Assembly (NCBI GenBank): GCA_963730305.1
Contig: CAVSRB010000001.1
Span: 124,001 to 188,000, forward strand
Length of the DNA: 64,000 nucleotides
Source: CAMYMQ01 sp963730305
Lineage (GTDB): Bacteria; Pseudomonadota; Alphaproteobacteria; Bin65
Direction of reading: 5' to 3'
Shown here: in pieces, positions 1 through 7,983 of the stretch
Layout of the letters: each line of letters begins with the position of its first letter
Position numbering within the stretch: position 1 is the first letter of the stretch
The notes under the pieces: generated by a model
Told to the model about the DNA's origin: nothing
What the model saw: only the letters and a program-made list of their open reading frames with translations
The model's database searches: none
Made by a program: the position numbers and the translations under genes

Positions 1-912
1 GTGGAGCCATTCGACCTCGCCGCCCGGACCGAGCGAGGTGTCGAAATAGCCCGTGACCGCGATGCTGTGGCGCTTGCGCTCGGCGACCTCGACCAGCATC
101 GGGGTCTCCCCGTTCGGGCCGATCTGCGATCGATCGGGGGTGATCCGCACCGAGGAGAACACGCCGAGCCCGAACAGCGCCTGGCGCGTGTCGCGGAGCG
201 GCTTGGTCCGGTAGGGCGCGTCGCGCTTCCAGCCGAGGCGGCGCCGGATCAGGCCGCGGTCGACACCCGGCGCGCCCTTGATCGTGGTCTTGCCGAAGCG
301 CACCCGCCGGCCCCGGTCGACGGACACCTCGACCCGCATCGTGCGGGCGGCGTGATCGACCACGACCCGCCGGTTGACCACCTTGGCGAAGGGATACGCC
401 TTGTCGGCGAGCAGCAGGAGCAGCGCCGTCTGCGCCTTGACCACCGGCGCGGCGCGGGCGCGCTGGCCGAGCTTGATGCCGAGCTTGTCGAGCGGCACCG
501 CGGGCGCGCCGGAGCGCTGCCACTTGATCGTATAGGCGGTCAGCCGGTAGGCGGGGCCGCGGGTGACCTTGAGGATCACCTTGACCGGCTTGGCGGTCTC
601 CTTGAGGTCGAACGAGACCCGGCCGGCGTAGTAGCCCTCGCTGCGCAGGAACTTGGCGATGCGTGCCTGGTCCTCGCGCGCCCGGTCCTCGAGCACGAAG
701 ATCGAATGCGGCGGCTTGTCCCGCTGGTCGACCAATTGGCTGAGCTCGCGGACCTGGTCCCTGAGCTTCTTGTCGGCCTTGAGCCCGTCGATCTCGACGG
801 TGTAGCGGACGCGCGCCTCCTTGGTCTCCTCGGCCCACGACGTATGGCCCGAGGCCCAGGCCGCCGCCGCAACCGCGCAGATGGAGATGACCTTGTGGCT
901 GGGGCGCGGCAT
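1..912 (-). CDS. tamA: Omp85 outer-membrane assembly protein, TamA-like, 5' part only
   Basis: The gene starts at an ATG at 912 and leaves the left edge, so about 304 N-terminal residues are visible. They begin with a signal-peptide-like stretch (hydrophobic residues 9-20, ending near the alanine of 'SWAEE'). POTRA-type segments follow: 'VRYTVEIDGL' near residue 35, 'FLRSEGYYAGRV' near 88, 'GRRVRFGKTTIKG' and 'QALFGLGVFSSVRI' further on. Omp85 proteins of the TamA type place autotransporters and other beta-barrel proteins in the outer membrane together with TamB. The beta-barrel part is outside the window, so TamA versus another Omp85 member rests on POTRA layout only. The 236 bases between this gene and the next tRNA hold nothing I recognise apart from its presumed promoter. 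Confidence 0.72.
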   Translation of the reverse strand, partial: MPRPSHKVISICAVAAAAWASGHTSWAEETKEARVRYTVEIDGLKADKKLRDQVRELSQLVDQRDKPPHSIFVLEDRAREDQARIAKFLRSEGYYAGRVSFDLKETAKPVKVILKVTRGPAYRLTAYTIKWQRSGAPAVPLDKLGIKLGQRARAAPVVKAQTALLLLLADKAYPFAKVVNRRVVVDHAARTMRVEVSVDRGRRVRFGKTTIKGAPGVDRGLIRRRLGWKRDAPYRTKPLRDTRQALFGLGVFSSVRITPDRSQIGPNGETPMLVEVAERKRHSIAVTGYFDTSLGPGGEVEWLH

Positions 913-1148
913 GAAGCGGGGAAGGATTCCGGTTCCTCGTGGTTCGGGGACGCGCGCGGGTTGCCGGCCGGGGAGGGCCAGCACCGAGCGGCTGCGGATC
1001 GGGCGATGCGCGGCGAATGACGCCGCAGCAAAGACGGGAAATGTGGCAGCTTATCGGCTGCTCTGTCCGGGAGGCTAACGCGGGGCGCCGGGTGGAGTTG
1101 ACTCCGCTGCGGTCTTCGCCGTGATCCGGCCCGTAACTGCAAGGAAGA

Positions 1149-1225
1149 TGGCGACCCCGGCAGGATTCGAACCTGCGACCATCGGCTTAGAAGGCCGGTG
1201 CTCTATCCAGCTGAGCTACGGGGCC
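1149..1225 (-). tRNA. tRNA-Arg (anticodon TCT)
   Basis: A full cloverleaf can be folded on the minus strand with encoded CCA. The acceptor arms are GGCCCCG and CGGGGTC, the T-arm carries GGTTCGAATCC, and the anticodon loop is CTTCTAA, giving anticodon TCT. The first anticodon-stem pair is a C-A mismatch (27-43), which is unusual and may be a base error, because the other four pairs are sound. Confidence 0.95.
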
Positions 1226-1235
1226 GTATCGGTCG

Positions 1236-1263
1236 AGTGATAGCACAGAAGTGATAGCACAGA
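1236..1263. repeat. exact 14-bp tandem duplication
   Basis: The unit agtgatagcacaga occurs twice without a gap, just upstream of the tRNA-Arg gene on its strand. It lies in the presumed promoter region of that tRNA. Confidence 0.8.
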
Positions 1264-1314
1264 TCGGTGCGGGGCTGAACGCGGCCGGAGCCCGATCGCC
1301 AGGCCACTTCACGG

Positions 1315-1608
1315 TCAGCTGGCGCGGTCCCAGCGGAAGTTGCTGGCGTAGCTCTTCGGCTTGATCCGGCGTTCGTGCGGGTCGCGGACGGCGACGTCGA
1401 TACCGTGGCGCTTGCAGAAGGCCAGCGCCTCCTCGCGGTCGGCGAAGCGCAGCTTGACCTGCTGGGTGGTGTCGGCCGAGCTGGTCCAGCCCATCAGCGG
1501 GTCCTGGGTCCGTCTCGCCGTCGGCTCGAATTCCAGCACCCAGCGCTTGACGTTGCCGCGGCCGGACTGCATCGCCGTCTTGGCCGGCTTGTAGAGACGC
1601 GCCTTCAT
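1315..1608 (-). CDS. NADH dehydrogenase accessory subunit, NDUFS4-like
   Basis: This 97-residue protein matches the 'ETC complex I subunit conserved region' family, the bacterial relatives of mitochondrial NDUFS4 (18 kDa). Visible family features are 'KRWVLEFEP', 'DPLMGWTSSADTTQQV', 'FADREEALAFCKRHGI' and the C-terminal 'KSYASNFRWDR'. NDUFS4 stabilises the NADH-oxidising arm of complex I; in bacteria it is found almost only in alphaproteobacteria, which supports the taxonomic call. The start is the ATG at 1608, which gives the family length; longer in-frame starts would run through the upstream tRNA gene. The gene sits alone between tRNA-Arg and tRNA-Pro on the same strand. Confidence 0.9.
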   Translation of the reverse strand: MKARLYKPAKTAMQSGRGNVKRWVLEFEPTARRTQDPLMGWTSSADTTQQVKLRFADREEALAFCKRHGIDVAVRDPHERRIKPKSYASNFRWDRAS

Positions 1609-1657
1609 GGTTCCGATCGCTACCTGTTGCCCCGGTTGAGCTTGGCAAGTTCGGCAC

Positions 1658-1734
1658 TGGTCGGGGCGGACGGATTCGAACCGCCGGCATCCAGCTCCCA
1701 AAGCTGGCGCTCTACCAGGCTGAGCTACGCCCCG
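1658..1734 (-). tRNA. tRNA-Pro (anticodon TGG)
   Basis: A minus-strand cloverleaf with encoded CCA. The acceptor arms CGGGGCG and CGCCCCG pair, the anticodon stem CCAGC/GCTGG is perfect, and the loop TTTGGGA gives anticodon TGG. Confidence 0.96.
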
Positions 1735-1840
1735 CAACTGCCGGTGAGATACACGACCGCCCCGGCCCCGGCAAGGTCGACAGCCCCGCCGTTCGATACC
1801 ATGTTGGCGCCCTCCCCGTTCCCGATCCGGAGACGCCGCC

Positions 1841-2506
1841 ATGTCCGCCCGCACCCTCGGCCTGCCCGCCGACCTCCGCGCCTACCTGCTCGCCAACGGC
1901 GTGCGCGAGCCCGAGGCGGCGCGCGGCCTGCGCGAGGCAATCGGCCGGCTGGAGCAGAGCGGCTGGGAGAGCTCGCCCGAGCAGGCCCAGCTGATGACCA
2001 TCCTCGCCGAGATCCTGGGCGCGCGGCGCTTCCTCGAGGTCGGCACCTTCGCCGGCTACTGCACCCTGTGGATGGCGTTGGCCCTGCCCGACGACGGCGA
2101 GGTGGTGACCTGCGACCTCGACGACCAGTTCCCCTCGGTCGGCCGCCCGTTCTGGGAGCAGGCCGGCGTCGCCGACAAGATCACGCTCCGCACCGGCCCT
2201 GCGCTGGACACGCTCGACGCCCTGATCGCCGAGGGCCGGGCAGGCAGCTTCGACATGGCCTTCGTCGACGCCGACAAGCGCCCCTACCCCGACTATTACG
2301 AGCGCTGCCTGACCCTGGTCCGCACCGGCGGCCTGGTCATGCTCGACAACGTGCTGTGGAGCGGCAACGTCATAGATCCGGCCGACACCCGCAAGAACAC
2401 GGCGGCGATCCGCCGGGTCAACGAGCTGGTCGCGTCCGACGACCGGGTCCACGTCTCGATGGTCCCGGTCGGCGACGGCTTCACCATCGCGCGGAAGGTG
2501 GTCTAG
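1841..2506 (+). CDS. SAM-dependent O-methyltransferase (family 3)
   Basis: This 221-residue protein belongs to the caffeoyl-CoA/catechol O-methyltransferase-like family (COG4122). The SAM-binding motif I is 'FLEVGTFAGYCTLW' near residue 67, the acidic motif 'VVTCDLDD' follows near residue 89, the metal-binding 'DMAFVDADK' is near 139, and 'GGLVMLDNVLWSG' is near 164. The family methylates small hydroxylated molecules with a divalent cation; the substrate here cannot be predicted. It is a soluble cytoplasmic enzyme of normal family length. It has no operon partner: a tRNA lies upstream and a repeat element downstream. Confidence 0.9.
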   Translation: MSARTLGLPADLRAYLLANGVREPEAARGLREAIGRLEQSGWESSPEQAQLMTILAEILGARRFLEVGTFAGYCTLWMALALPDDGEVVTCDLDDQFPSVGRPFWEQAGVADKITLRTGPALDTLDALIAEGRAGSFDMAFVDADKRPYPDYYERCLTLVRTGGLVMLDNVLWSGNVIDPADTRKNTAAIRRVNELVASDDRVHVSMVPVGDGFTIARKVV

Positions 2507-2674
2507 GCGGTGCGAATACCGGCCGGCTCCGTCGGCCGGCGGAAGATGCGCACAGGTTATCATCGGTTATCTTTGGTTATCACTTGGCAGACAAGACGGC
2601 TGCAAATTGATTGCTGGCAGCCATCCGTCCACATCGGTGCGTTCCTCGCTTTCAACAGCCTAGCTCTGCCCTCC

Positions 2675-2782
2675 CCGTCATCCCGAGCGAAGCCGAGGGA
2701 TCTTGCGTCCACCGCAAGGGTATCGCCCATGCAGGCAAGATTTCTCCGCTCCGCCCCTCCGGGGCTCCGGTCGAAATGACGG
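2675..2782. repeat. imperfect inverted repeat, dispersed genomic repeat-like element
   Basis: The ends are cccgtcat and atgacggg. Inside them, the left arm runs through 'gagggatcttgc' and the right arm through 'gcaagatttctccg', so the whole 108-bp unit is an imperfect palindrome about a short central spacer. Elements of this 'CCGTCAT..cgag..GATC' type are common dispersed repeats in alphaproteobacterial genomes. It fills most of the 356-base gap between the methyltransferase and the deacetylase; the rest of the gap shows nothing recognisable. No second copy was noticed in this window. Confidence 0.65.
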
Positions 2783-2862
2783 GCGAAGAGGGCGTGCGCG
2801 GATGATGTTCTTGAATAGTTCTAATATGGGCTTCGGGTGGCGGCGCCGCAAGACGCCTGTTC

Positions 2863-3994
2863 TTACGCAGCCGCCCGTCCGATCGCCGCCAAGACCCGCA
2901 CCTCGTCGCGGATCGGGCCGGGCCGAGGCGGGTCGGCCAGGGTCGTCAGCCAGGCCTCGGGCGGGTTGCGACCGCGCGAGTGCGACCAGGCGATGTCGCG
3001 CAGCAGCGCTTCGGCCGCCGGCGGCAGCCGGTCCGGGTCGGTCGTGGCCGGCCAGTTCCGCCCAGATGCCGGTCCAGCAGCGGCCGACCGCATAGGGATT
3101 GTAGCCCCCGCCGCCGAGCACCAGCAGCCGCGGCGCCAGCGTCTTGAGATGCCGCACGGTGCGCCAGTGGCAGCCGTTGGACAGGGCGAGCCGGCTCATC
3201 GGGTCGTCGTCGAGCGAATCGGCGCCGGCCTGCAGGACGATCGCATCGGGGCGGAAACCCGCGATCAGCGGCAACACCGCCGCGTCCAGCAGATAGTCGA
3301 ACTCGGCGTCGTTGAAGCCTTCGGGCACCGGGAAATTGTACCGATTGTTCCCCGGATCGCTGTCCAGCCCGGTGCCCGGCCAGCGGCCGTGCTCGTGGAT
3401 CGAGATGGTCAGCACCCGCGGGTCGTCGACGAAGGCGTCCTCGACCCCGTCGCCGTGGTGGGCGTCGATGTCGAGGTACGCGATCCGGCCGAGCCCGTGG
3501 TCGAGGAAGGCGAGGATGCCGAGCACCGGGTCGTTGAAGTAGCAGAAGCCGCTGGCCCGCGCCGGCCGGCCGTGGTGGGTGCCGCCGGCCGGGCTGTAGA
3601 CGATGCCCCCATCGCCAGGCGGACAGTCGACAAGCAATTCGGCGGCGTGCAGCGTCGCGCCGCAGGCGGTCGCCGGCCGGCGGAAGATCTCGCCGAACAC
3701 CGGATTGCCGTTGACGCCGAGGCCATGGCGCGCCCGATACTCGTCGGTGGTGGACTGGCTGGCCTCGCAGGCCTGGACGGCGGCGACGTAGTCGGGCTCG
3801 TGGTAGCGCGCGAGCTGGCCCGGGGTCGCGACCGGGCTGTCGATGTAGATCGCGTCGGGCAGCCAGCCGAGCGCGCGGCACAGGTCGATGACGAGCGAAA
3901 CCCGCGGGATCGCGAGCGGATGCTTGCCGCCATAGCGCGACCGCCGATAGATCTCGCTGCCGATGAAGCGCGGCGTTCCGAGCATGGCGGGCAT
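2863..3994 (-). CDS. histone deacetylase family protein (AcuC/acetylpolyamine deacetylase-like), frameshifted
   Basis: Read across one indel this is a protein of about 376 residues of the arginase/HDAC fold. The zinc and catalytic motifs are visible: 'GGTHHGRP', 'GFCYFNDP', 'YLDIDAHHGDGVEDAF', 'QAGADSLDDD' and 'LGGGGYNP'. The family removes acetyl groups from lysines or polyamines; the substrate here is unknown. Near 3035-3037 a run ggg (plus strand) seems to carry one base too many; removing it joins 'IWAELAGHDRP' to 'DRLPPAAEALL' and the family-typical end 'WLTTLADPPRPGP'. The ATG at 3994 is preferred; 3985 is possible. No operon partner; the thiamine riboswitch lies upstream on the other strand. 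Confidence 0.82.
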
Positions 3995-4077
3995 GATCGC
4001 CGCTCGCGGCCGGCCCGGCAACAGCCGCGTCTTCTCCCCTTGTCTTCGTTCCGGCTGCCCGTCATATTCCCGTCACC

Positions 4078-4181
4078 TCACTGGGGGGAGCCGATACCCG
4101 GCTGAGAGGTCCCAGCGCTGCGGCGCAAAGGTGGACGACCCCTGGAACCTGATCCGGTTAACGCCGGCGTAGGGATCAGTG
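4078..4181 (+). promoter_or_regulatory. TPP riboswitch (THI element)
   Basis: The thi-box signature is clear: 'gccgatacccggctgagag', a variable arm, then 'gacccctggaacctgatc', 'ggttaacgccggcgtaggga', closed by the pairing of 'tcact' with 'atcagtga'. TPP riboswitches bind thiamin pyrophosphate and shut off thiamin biosynthesis or uptake genes. It sits directly before thiX, thiY and the TenA-like gene. An ATG follows the aptamer within four bases, so control by hiding the ribosome site of the first reading frame is likely. Confidence 0.95.
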
Positions 4182-4184
4182 ATC

Positions 4185-4274
4185 ATGACCTTTGCCCCCG
4201 GGGCGCCCCGCCCCCCATCCATCGGAAGAAGCCCGACGCCGCCGGGACCAGGCCCCGTCGAGGCCGCGCGATGA
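4185..4274 (+). CDS. 29-residue leader-type reading frame between riboswitch and thiX
   Basis: The first ATG after the TPP aptamer opens a 29-codon frame rich in proline and glycine. It ends with a TGA that overlaps the ATG of thiX (ATGA). The spacing suggests translational coupling: ribosomes admitted by the riboswitch would read this frame and then restart at thiX. It resembles no family I know and could equally be a chance frame or a decayed N-terminus, so the call rests on position only. Confidence 0.35.
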   Translation: MTFAPGAPRPPSIGRSPTPPGPGPVEAAR

Positions 4275-5020
4275 GCGTCGTGCGCGGCATCGTCATCCTG
4301 ATCGGGGTCGTGATCGCCTGGTACCTGGTGGTCACGCTGACGGGCACGCCGTCGTTCATCCTGCCGCCGCCCGGCGCGGTCGCCGCGTCGCTGTGGAACG
4401 ACTTCGACCTGCTCGCCGCCAACGCCGGGGTGACCATCGCCGAGATCCTGCTCGGCATGGCCTGCGGCCTGGCGGTCGGCTGCGGCACCGCGCTGGCGAT
4501 GATGGCCAGCCGCCACGTCCGCGACTGGATGCTGCCCGTGCTGGTCGCCAGCCAGGCGGTGCCGGTCTATGCGTTGGCGCCGGTGCTGGTGCTGTGGTTC
4601 GGCTTCGGCATCTGGCCCAAGGTCGTGATGGCGACGCTGATCATCTATTTCCCGGTCACCGCCGCCTTCTTCGACGGGTTGCGCAACACCGACCAGGGCT
4701 GGCTGAACCTGGCCCGCTCGATGGGCGCCTCGCCTTGGAAGACGCTGCGTTTCGTCCGCCTGCCCGCCGCCATGCCCGCGCTCGCCTCGGGCATCCGCAT
4801 CGCCGCGGCGACCGCGCCGATCGGGGCGATCGTCGGCGAGTGGGTCGGCGCCAGCGCCGGGCTCGCCCATGTCATGAACCTGTCCAAGGCCCAGGCCGAG
4901 GAGCCGCGCATGTTCGCGGCCCTGGTCGTGATCTCGGCGCTGGCCATCGCCCTCTACTTCACCATCGACTGGTCGCTGCGCAAGGCGATCCCCTGGCACC
5001 ACACCACGACGGCAAGCTGA
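4271..5020 (+). CDS. thiX: thiamin-precursor ABC transporter permease ThiX
   Basis: This 249-residue protein is a SsuC/TauC-type permease of the HMP/thiamin-precursor importer. Six hydrophobic segments are visible, the first at residues 4-22. The permease coupling loop is 'ARSMGASPWKTLRFVRLPAAMP' in shortened form 'SMGASPWKTLRFVRLP' around residue 157, followed by 'ASGIRIAAATAPIGAIVGE'. It lies immediately after a TPP riboswitch and before the binding protein, which identifies the substrate class as a thiamin precursor. No cognate ATPase (ThiZ) gene is in this cluster, so one must be supplied from elsewhere for transport to work. Confidence 0.88.
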   Translation: MSVVRGIVILIGVVIAWYLVVTLTGTPSFILPPPGAVAASLWNDFDLLAANAGVTIAEILLGMACGLAVGCGTALAMMASRHVRDWMLPVLVASQAVPVYALAPVLVLWFGFGIWPKVVMATLIIYFPVTAAFFDGLRNTDQGWLNLARSMGASPWKTLRFVRLPAAMPALASGIRIAAATAPIGAIVGEWVGASAGLAHVMNLSKAQAEEPRMFAALVVISALAIALYFTIDWSLRKAIPWHHTTTAS

Positions 5021-5052
5021 CCGCCGCCCACCGCAGACCGAAGGATATCCGC

Positions 5053-6033
5053 ATGCGCTTCGCGCCCGCCGCCCCCAGATTTGCCGTCCCCGTTCTCGCC
5101 GCCTTGGCCCTCGCCGCCACGTTCGCCGGGGCCACGACCGCGGCCCGCGCCGCCGACAAATTCACCATCCTGCTCGACTGGTACATCAACCCCGACCACG
5201 GCCCGATCATCGTGGCCAAGGCGCTCGGCTACTTCAAACAGGCCGGGCTGGACGCCGAGATCATCGCGCCGTCCGATCCCAACGACCCGCCCCGGCTGGT
5301 CGCGGCCAAGAAGGGCGACGTCGCGGTGTCCTACCAGCCCCAGCTCCACATCTTCGCCGGCAAGGGGCTGCCGCTGGTGCGCGTCGGCACCCTGGTGGCG
5401 ACGCCGCTGACCACGCTGATGGTCCTGCGCAACGGGCCGATCAAGCGGATCGAGGACCTCAAGGGCAAGCGCATCGGCTATTCGGTGGGCGGCTTCGAGA
5501 CCGCGCTGATGACCGCGATGCTGGCCAAGCACGGCCTCAAGCTGTCCGACGTCACCCGGATCAACGTCAACTTCGCGCTCACCCAGTCGCTGATGTCGGG
5601 CACGGTCGATGCGGTGATCGGCGCCTATCGCAACGTCGAGCTCAACCAGCTCGCCATCCAGGGCCATCCCGGCCGCCCCTTCTATGTCGAGGAACACGGC
5701 GTGCCGCCCTATGACGAGCTGATCTACGTGGTCCACCGCGACCGGCTCGGCGACCCCAAGATCAAGGCCTTCATCGGCGCGGTCGAGCGCGGCGTGCAAT
5801 ACGTGGTCAACTATCCCAAGAAGGCCTGGGCGCTGTTCATCAAGGGTCGCGAGAAGGAGCTCGACACCGAGCTCAACCGCCGCGCCTGGCGCGACACCCT
5901 GCCCCGCTTCGCCCTGCGCCCGGCGGCGCTCGACGTCGGCCGCTACAAGCGCTTCGCCGCCTTCCTGAAGGCCAACCATGTGGTCGAGAAGACCCCGCCG
6001 GTGAAGACCTACGCCGTGGATTTGGGCCAGTGA
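5053..6033 (+). CDS. thiY: thiamin-precursor ABC transporter substrate-binding protein ThiY (NMT1/THI5-like)
   Basis: This 326-residue protein starts with a signal peptide (hydrophobic residues 12-30, cleavage near 'ARAADKF'). The NMT1/THI5-like body begins 'FTILLDWYINPDHGPIIVAK' near residue 36, continues 'PPRLVAAKKGDVAVSYQP' near 78 and 'DLKGKRIGYSVGGFE' near 135. ThiY proteins capture formyl-aminopyrimidine or similar thiamin breakdown products in the periplasm and pass them to ThiX. The ATG at 5053 is chosen because it starts the signal peptide; a longer open frame upstream overlaps thiX in another frame and is not real. It lies 32 bases after thiX. Confidence 0.9.
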   Translation: MRFAPAAPRFAVPVLAALALAATFAGATTAARAADKFTILLDWYINPDHGPIIVAKALGYFKQAGLDAEIIAPSDPNDPPRLVAAKKGDVAVSYQPQLHIFAGKGLPLVRVGTLVATPLTTLMVLRNGPIKRIEDLKGKRIGYSVGGFETALMTAMLAKHGLKLSDVTRINVNFALTQSLMSGTVDAVIGAYRNVELNQLAIQGHPGRPFYVEEHGVPPYDELIYVVHRDRLGDPKIKAFIGAVERGVQYVVNYPKKAWALFIKGREKELDTELNRRAWRDTLPRFALRPAALDVGRYKRFAAFLKANHVVEKTPPVKTYAVDLGQ

Positions 6034-6059
6034 AGGGAGAGGACGTGAAGGGAGAGGAC
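6030..6059. repeat. exact 15-bp tandem duplication at the thiY end
   Basis: The unit gtgaagggagaggac is present twice in direct succession. The first copy contains the thiY stop codon; the second supplies the purine-rich ribosome-binding sequence (ggagagg) for the next gene, whose GTG lies three bases later. Confidence 0.8.
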
Positions 6060-6061
6060 GC

Positions 6062-6743
6062 GTGAGCGAGCCTGCCCACGACCGACCATTCTCGGAGGCG
6101 CTGCGCGCCGGCGCGGCGCCCTGCTGGCGGGCCGCCGTCGAGCACCGCTTCGTCAGCGCCCTGGCCGACGACAGCCTGCCCGATCCGGTCTACGCGGCCT
6201 ACCTGCGCCAGGACTATGCCTTCCTCGGCAACCTGGTGTCGCTGGTCGGCGCGGCGGTCGCCCATGCCCCGGCGATGCCCGCCAAGGCGCGGCTGTCGGG
6301 TTTCCTCGGCGTGCTGACCGGACCGGAGAACGACTATTTCGAGCGCTCCTTCGCCGCGCTCGGCGTGCCGATGCGAGGATCCGCAGGCGATCGCGCGCGG
6401 GCCGGTCACCGAGCGCTTCGGCAATTTGATGGAAGCCGTGATCCGGGACGGCGACTATGCCGGTATCCTCGCGGTGCTGGTCCCGGCCGAATGGAGCTAT
6501 CTCGCCTGGGCGCAGGCGGTCGCCGACAGGCCGCGGCCGGGGCGCTTCTACCTCGCCGAATGGATCGACCTGCACGTCGATCCCGGCTTCGCCGACTTCG
6601 TCGGCTGGCTGCGCGGCGAACTCGACGCCACCGGCGACCACGCGGATGCCGCGGCGCGGGCGCGGCTCCAGCAACTATTTCGCGATACGATGGAATTGGA
6701 AGCCGCCTTCTACGATCAGGCCTTCGCCCTCGCCGGGGAATAA
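6062..6743 (+). CDS. TenA family protein (TenA_E-like aminopyrimidine hydrolase), frameshifted
   Basis: Read across one indel this is a helical protein of about 226 residues. 'YLRQDYAFLGNLVSLVG' near residue 47 and 'FYLAEWIDLHVDPGFADFV' near 160 are typical of the TENA/THI-4 fold. Where TenA_C proteins have their catalytic cysteine, this one reads 'LVPAEWSYLAW', so it fits the cysteine-less TenA_E class, whose members hydrolyse formyl-aminopyrimidine salvage products. The position after thiXY under a TPP riboswitch agrees. Around 6374-6378 (atgcgagg) one base too many breaks the frame; removing it gives 'GVPMRDPQAIARGPVTERF'. The start is GTG at 6062. Confidence 0.75.
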
Positions 6744-6884
6744 ACGCCGCGTTCGGGTCGGTTCGGCTTGCTTCCGCCCCGAGGGATGGTAATTTCGCCC
6801 GGCCTCGGGCCGGGCCCCGGGGTCGAACCCGTCGTCACGGGCTTCGCACGTCACCGACACCGTCAAGCAACGCATAGGGGGAAC

Positions 6885-7364
6885 GTGCTGCGAGCGATCA
6901 GCTTGTTCTGCGTTCTATTCGCGACGTGGCTCCTGCTCTCGGGCCACGGCGAGCCGTTGCTGATCGGCCTCGGCGCGGGGTCGTGCCTGGTCGTCGTGCT
7001 GATCGCGCGGCGCATGGAGATCATCGACCACGAGGGCCATCCCTTCCAGCTCACCACCTGGCGCGTGCCGCTGTTCTGGGCGTGGCTGTTCTGGGAGATC
7101 CTCAAGGCCGCCTGGGACGTGTCGCGGCGCTGCGTCAGCCCCGGTCCGCCGATCGACCCGCGCGTGATCCGCGTGCCCGTCAGCCAGAAGACCGACCTGG
7201 GCATGGTCACCTACGCCAATTCGATCACCCTGACGCCGGGCACGATCTCGATGCGCACCTTCCGCAACGAGATCGAGGTCCACGCCCTGACCGGCGGCGC
7301 CGCCGACGACCTCGAGAGCGGAGCGATGGACCGCTTCGTCACCAAGGTGGAGGGGCTGCAGTGA
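6885..7364 (+). CDS. mnhE: multisubunit cation/H+ antiporter subunit E
   Basis: This 159-residue protein is the first of a ten-gene Mrp-type operon. Two hydrophobic segments (about residues 4-37) are followed by 'HPFQLTTWRVPLFWAWLFWE' near residue 53 and the soluble family region 'VTYANSITLTPGTISM' near 107. MrpE is a small membrane subunit needed for assembly and activity of the complex. The start is GTG at 6885, preceded by the ribosome site aggggg; an ATG start would cut into the first membrane segment. Its stop overlaps the GTG of the next gene. A small GC-rich hairpin at about 6798-6816 lies in the 141-base gap upstream. Confidence 0.9.
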   Translation: MLRAISLFCVLFATWLLLSGHGEPLLIGLGAGSCLVVVLIARRMEIIDHEGHPFQLTTWRVPLFWAWLFWEILKAAWDVSRRCVSPGPPIDPRVIRVPVSQKTDLGMVTYANSITLTPGTISMRTFRNEIEVHALTGGAADDLESGAMDRFVTKVEGLQ

Positions 7365-7651
7365 GCATGTTCACGGCCGCGATCATCGGCGTGGTGGTGA
7401 CCATGGCGATCGCCCTGGCCCGGGCGGTGATCGGCCCGACCATCTACGACCGCATCCTGGCGGTGAACAGCTTCGGCACGGTGACCGTGCTGGCGATCGC
7501 GGTGTTCGGCTTCCTGATGGGGCGGCCGGAATTCCTCGACATCGCCCTGATCTACGCGCTGATCAACTTCGTCGGCACCATCGCCGTGCTCAAGTTCCTG
7601 CGCTACGGCGACCTGGCGCGCGCCTCCTCGCAGCAGGAGGAGGACATCTGA
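7361..7651 (+). CDS. mnhF: cation/H+ antiporter subunit F
   Basis: This 96-residue protein has three membrane segments and the MrpF signature 'RAVIGPTIYDRILAVNSFGT' near residue 21, with 'EFLDIALIYALINFVGTIA' near 57. It overlaps mnhE by four bases and mnhG by one (TGATG), so the genes are translationally coupled. The GTG at 7361 has a better spaced ribosome site (gaggggc) than the ATG at 7367, but both are possible. Confidence 0.92.
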   Translation: MSMFTAAIIGVVVTMAIALARAVIGPTIYDRILAVNSFGTVTVLAIAVFGFLMGRPEFLDIALIYALINFVGTIAVLKFLRYGDLARASSQQEEDI

Positions 7652-7980
7652 TGGATATCGGCGCGACCATCGTCGATCTGGCGAGCTGGGCGTTGCTGGT
7701 GGCCGGCGCGCTGTTCTGCATCGCCGGCGGGGTCGGCATCCTGCGCTTCCCCGACGTCTACACGCGCGCCCACGCGGCCGGCGTAATCGACACCGCGGGC
7801 GCCGGGTTGATCCTGATCGGGCTGATGCTCCAGGCCGGGGCCACGCTGATCACGGTCAAGCTGGTGATCATCCTGTTCTTCCTGTTCTTCACCGGCCCGA
7901 CCGCGACCCACGCGCTGGTCCGCGCGGCGGTTTCGGGCGGCCAGAAGCCGGTGACCGGGCCGGTCTCGGACCGGGACTAG
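7651..7980 (+). CDS. mnhG: cation/H+ antiporter subunit G
   Basis: This 109-residue protein has three membrane segments and the MrpG pattern 'GILRFPDVYTRAHAAGVIDT' near residue 30 and 'FFLFFTGPTATHALVRAA' near 73. It is the third small subunit of the Mrp module (E-F-G order). Confidence 0.93.
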   Translation: MDIGATIVDLASWALLVAGALFCIAGGVGILRFPDVYTRAHAAGVIDTAGAGLILIGLMLQAGATLITVKLVIILFFLFFTGPTATHALVRAAVSGGQKPVTGPVSDRD

Positions 7981-7983
7981 GCG

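Noticed and set aside
4192..5052. A long in-frame upstream extension of thiY.
   Set aside because: It overlaps thiX in another frame and would place the signal peptide in the middle of a protein.
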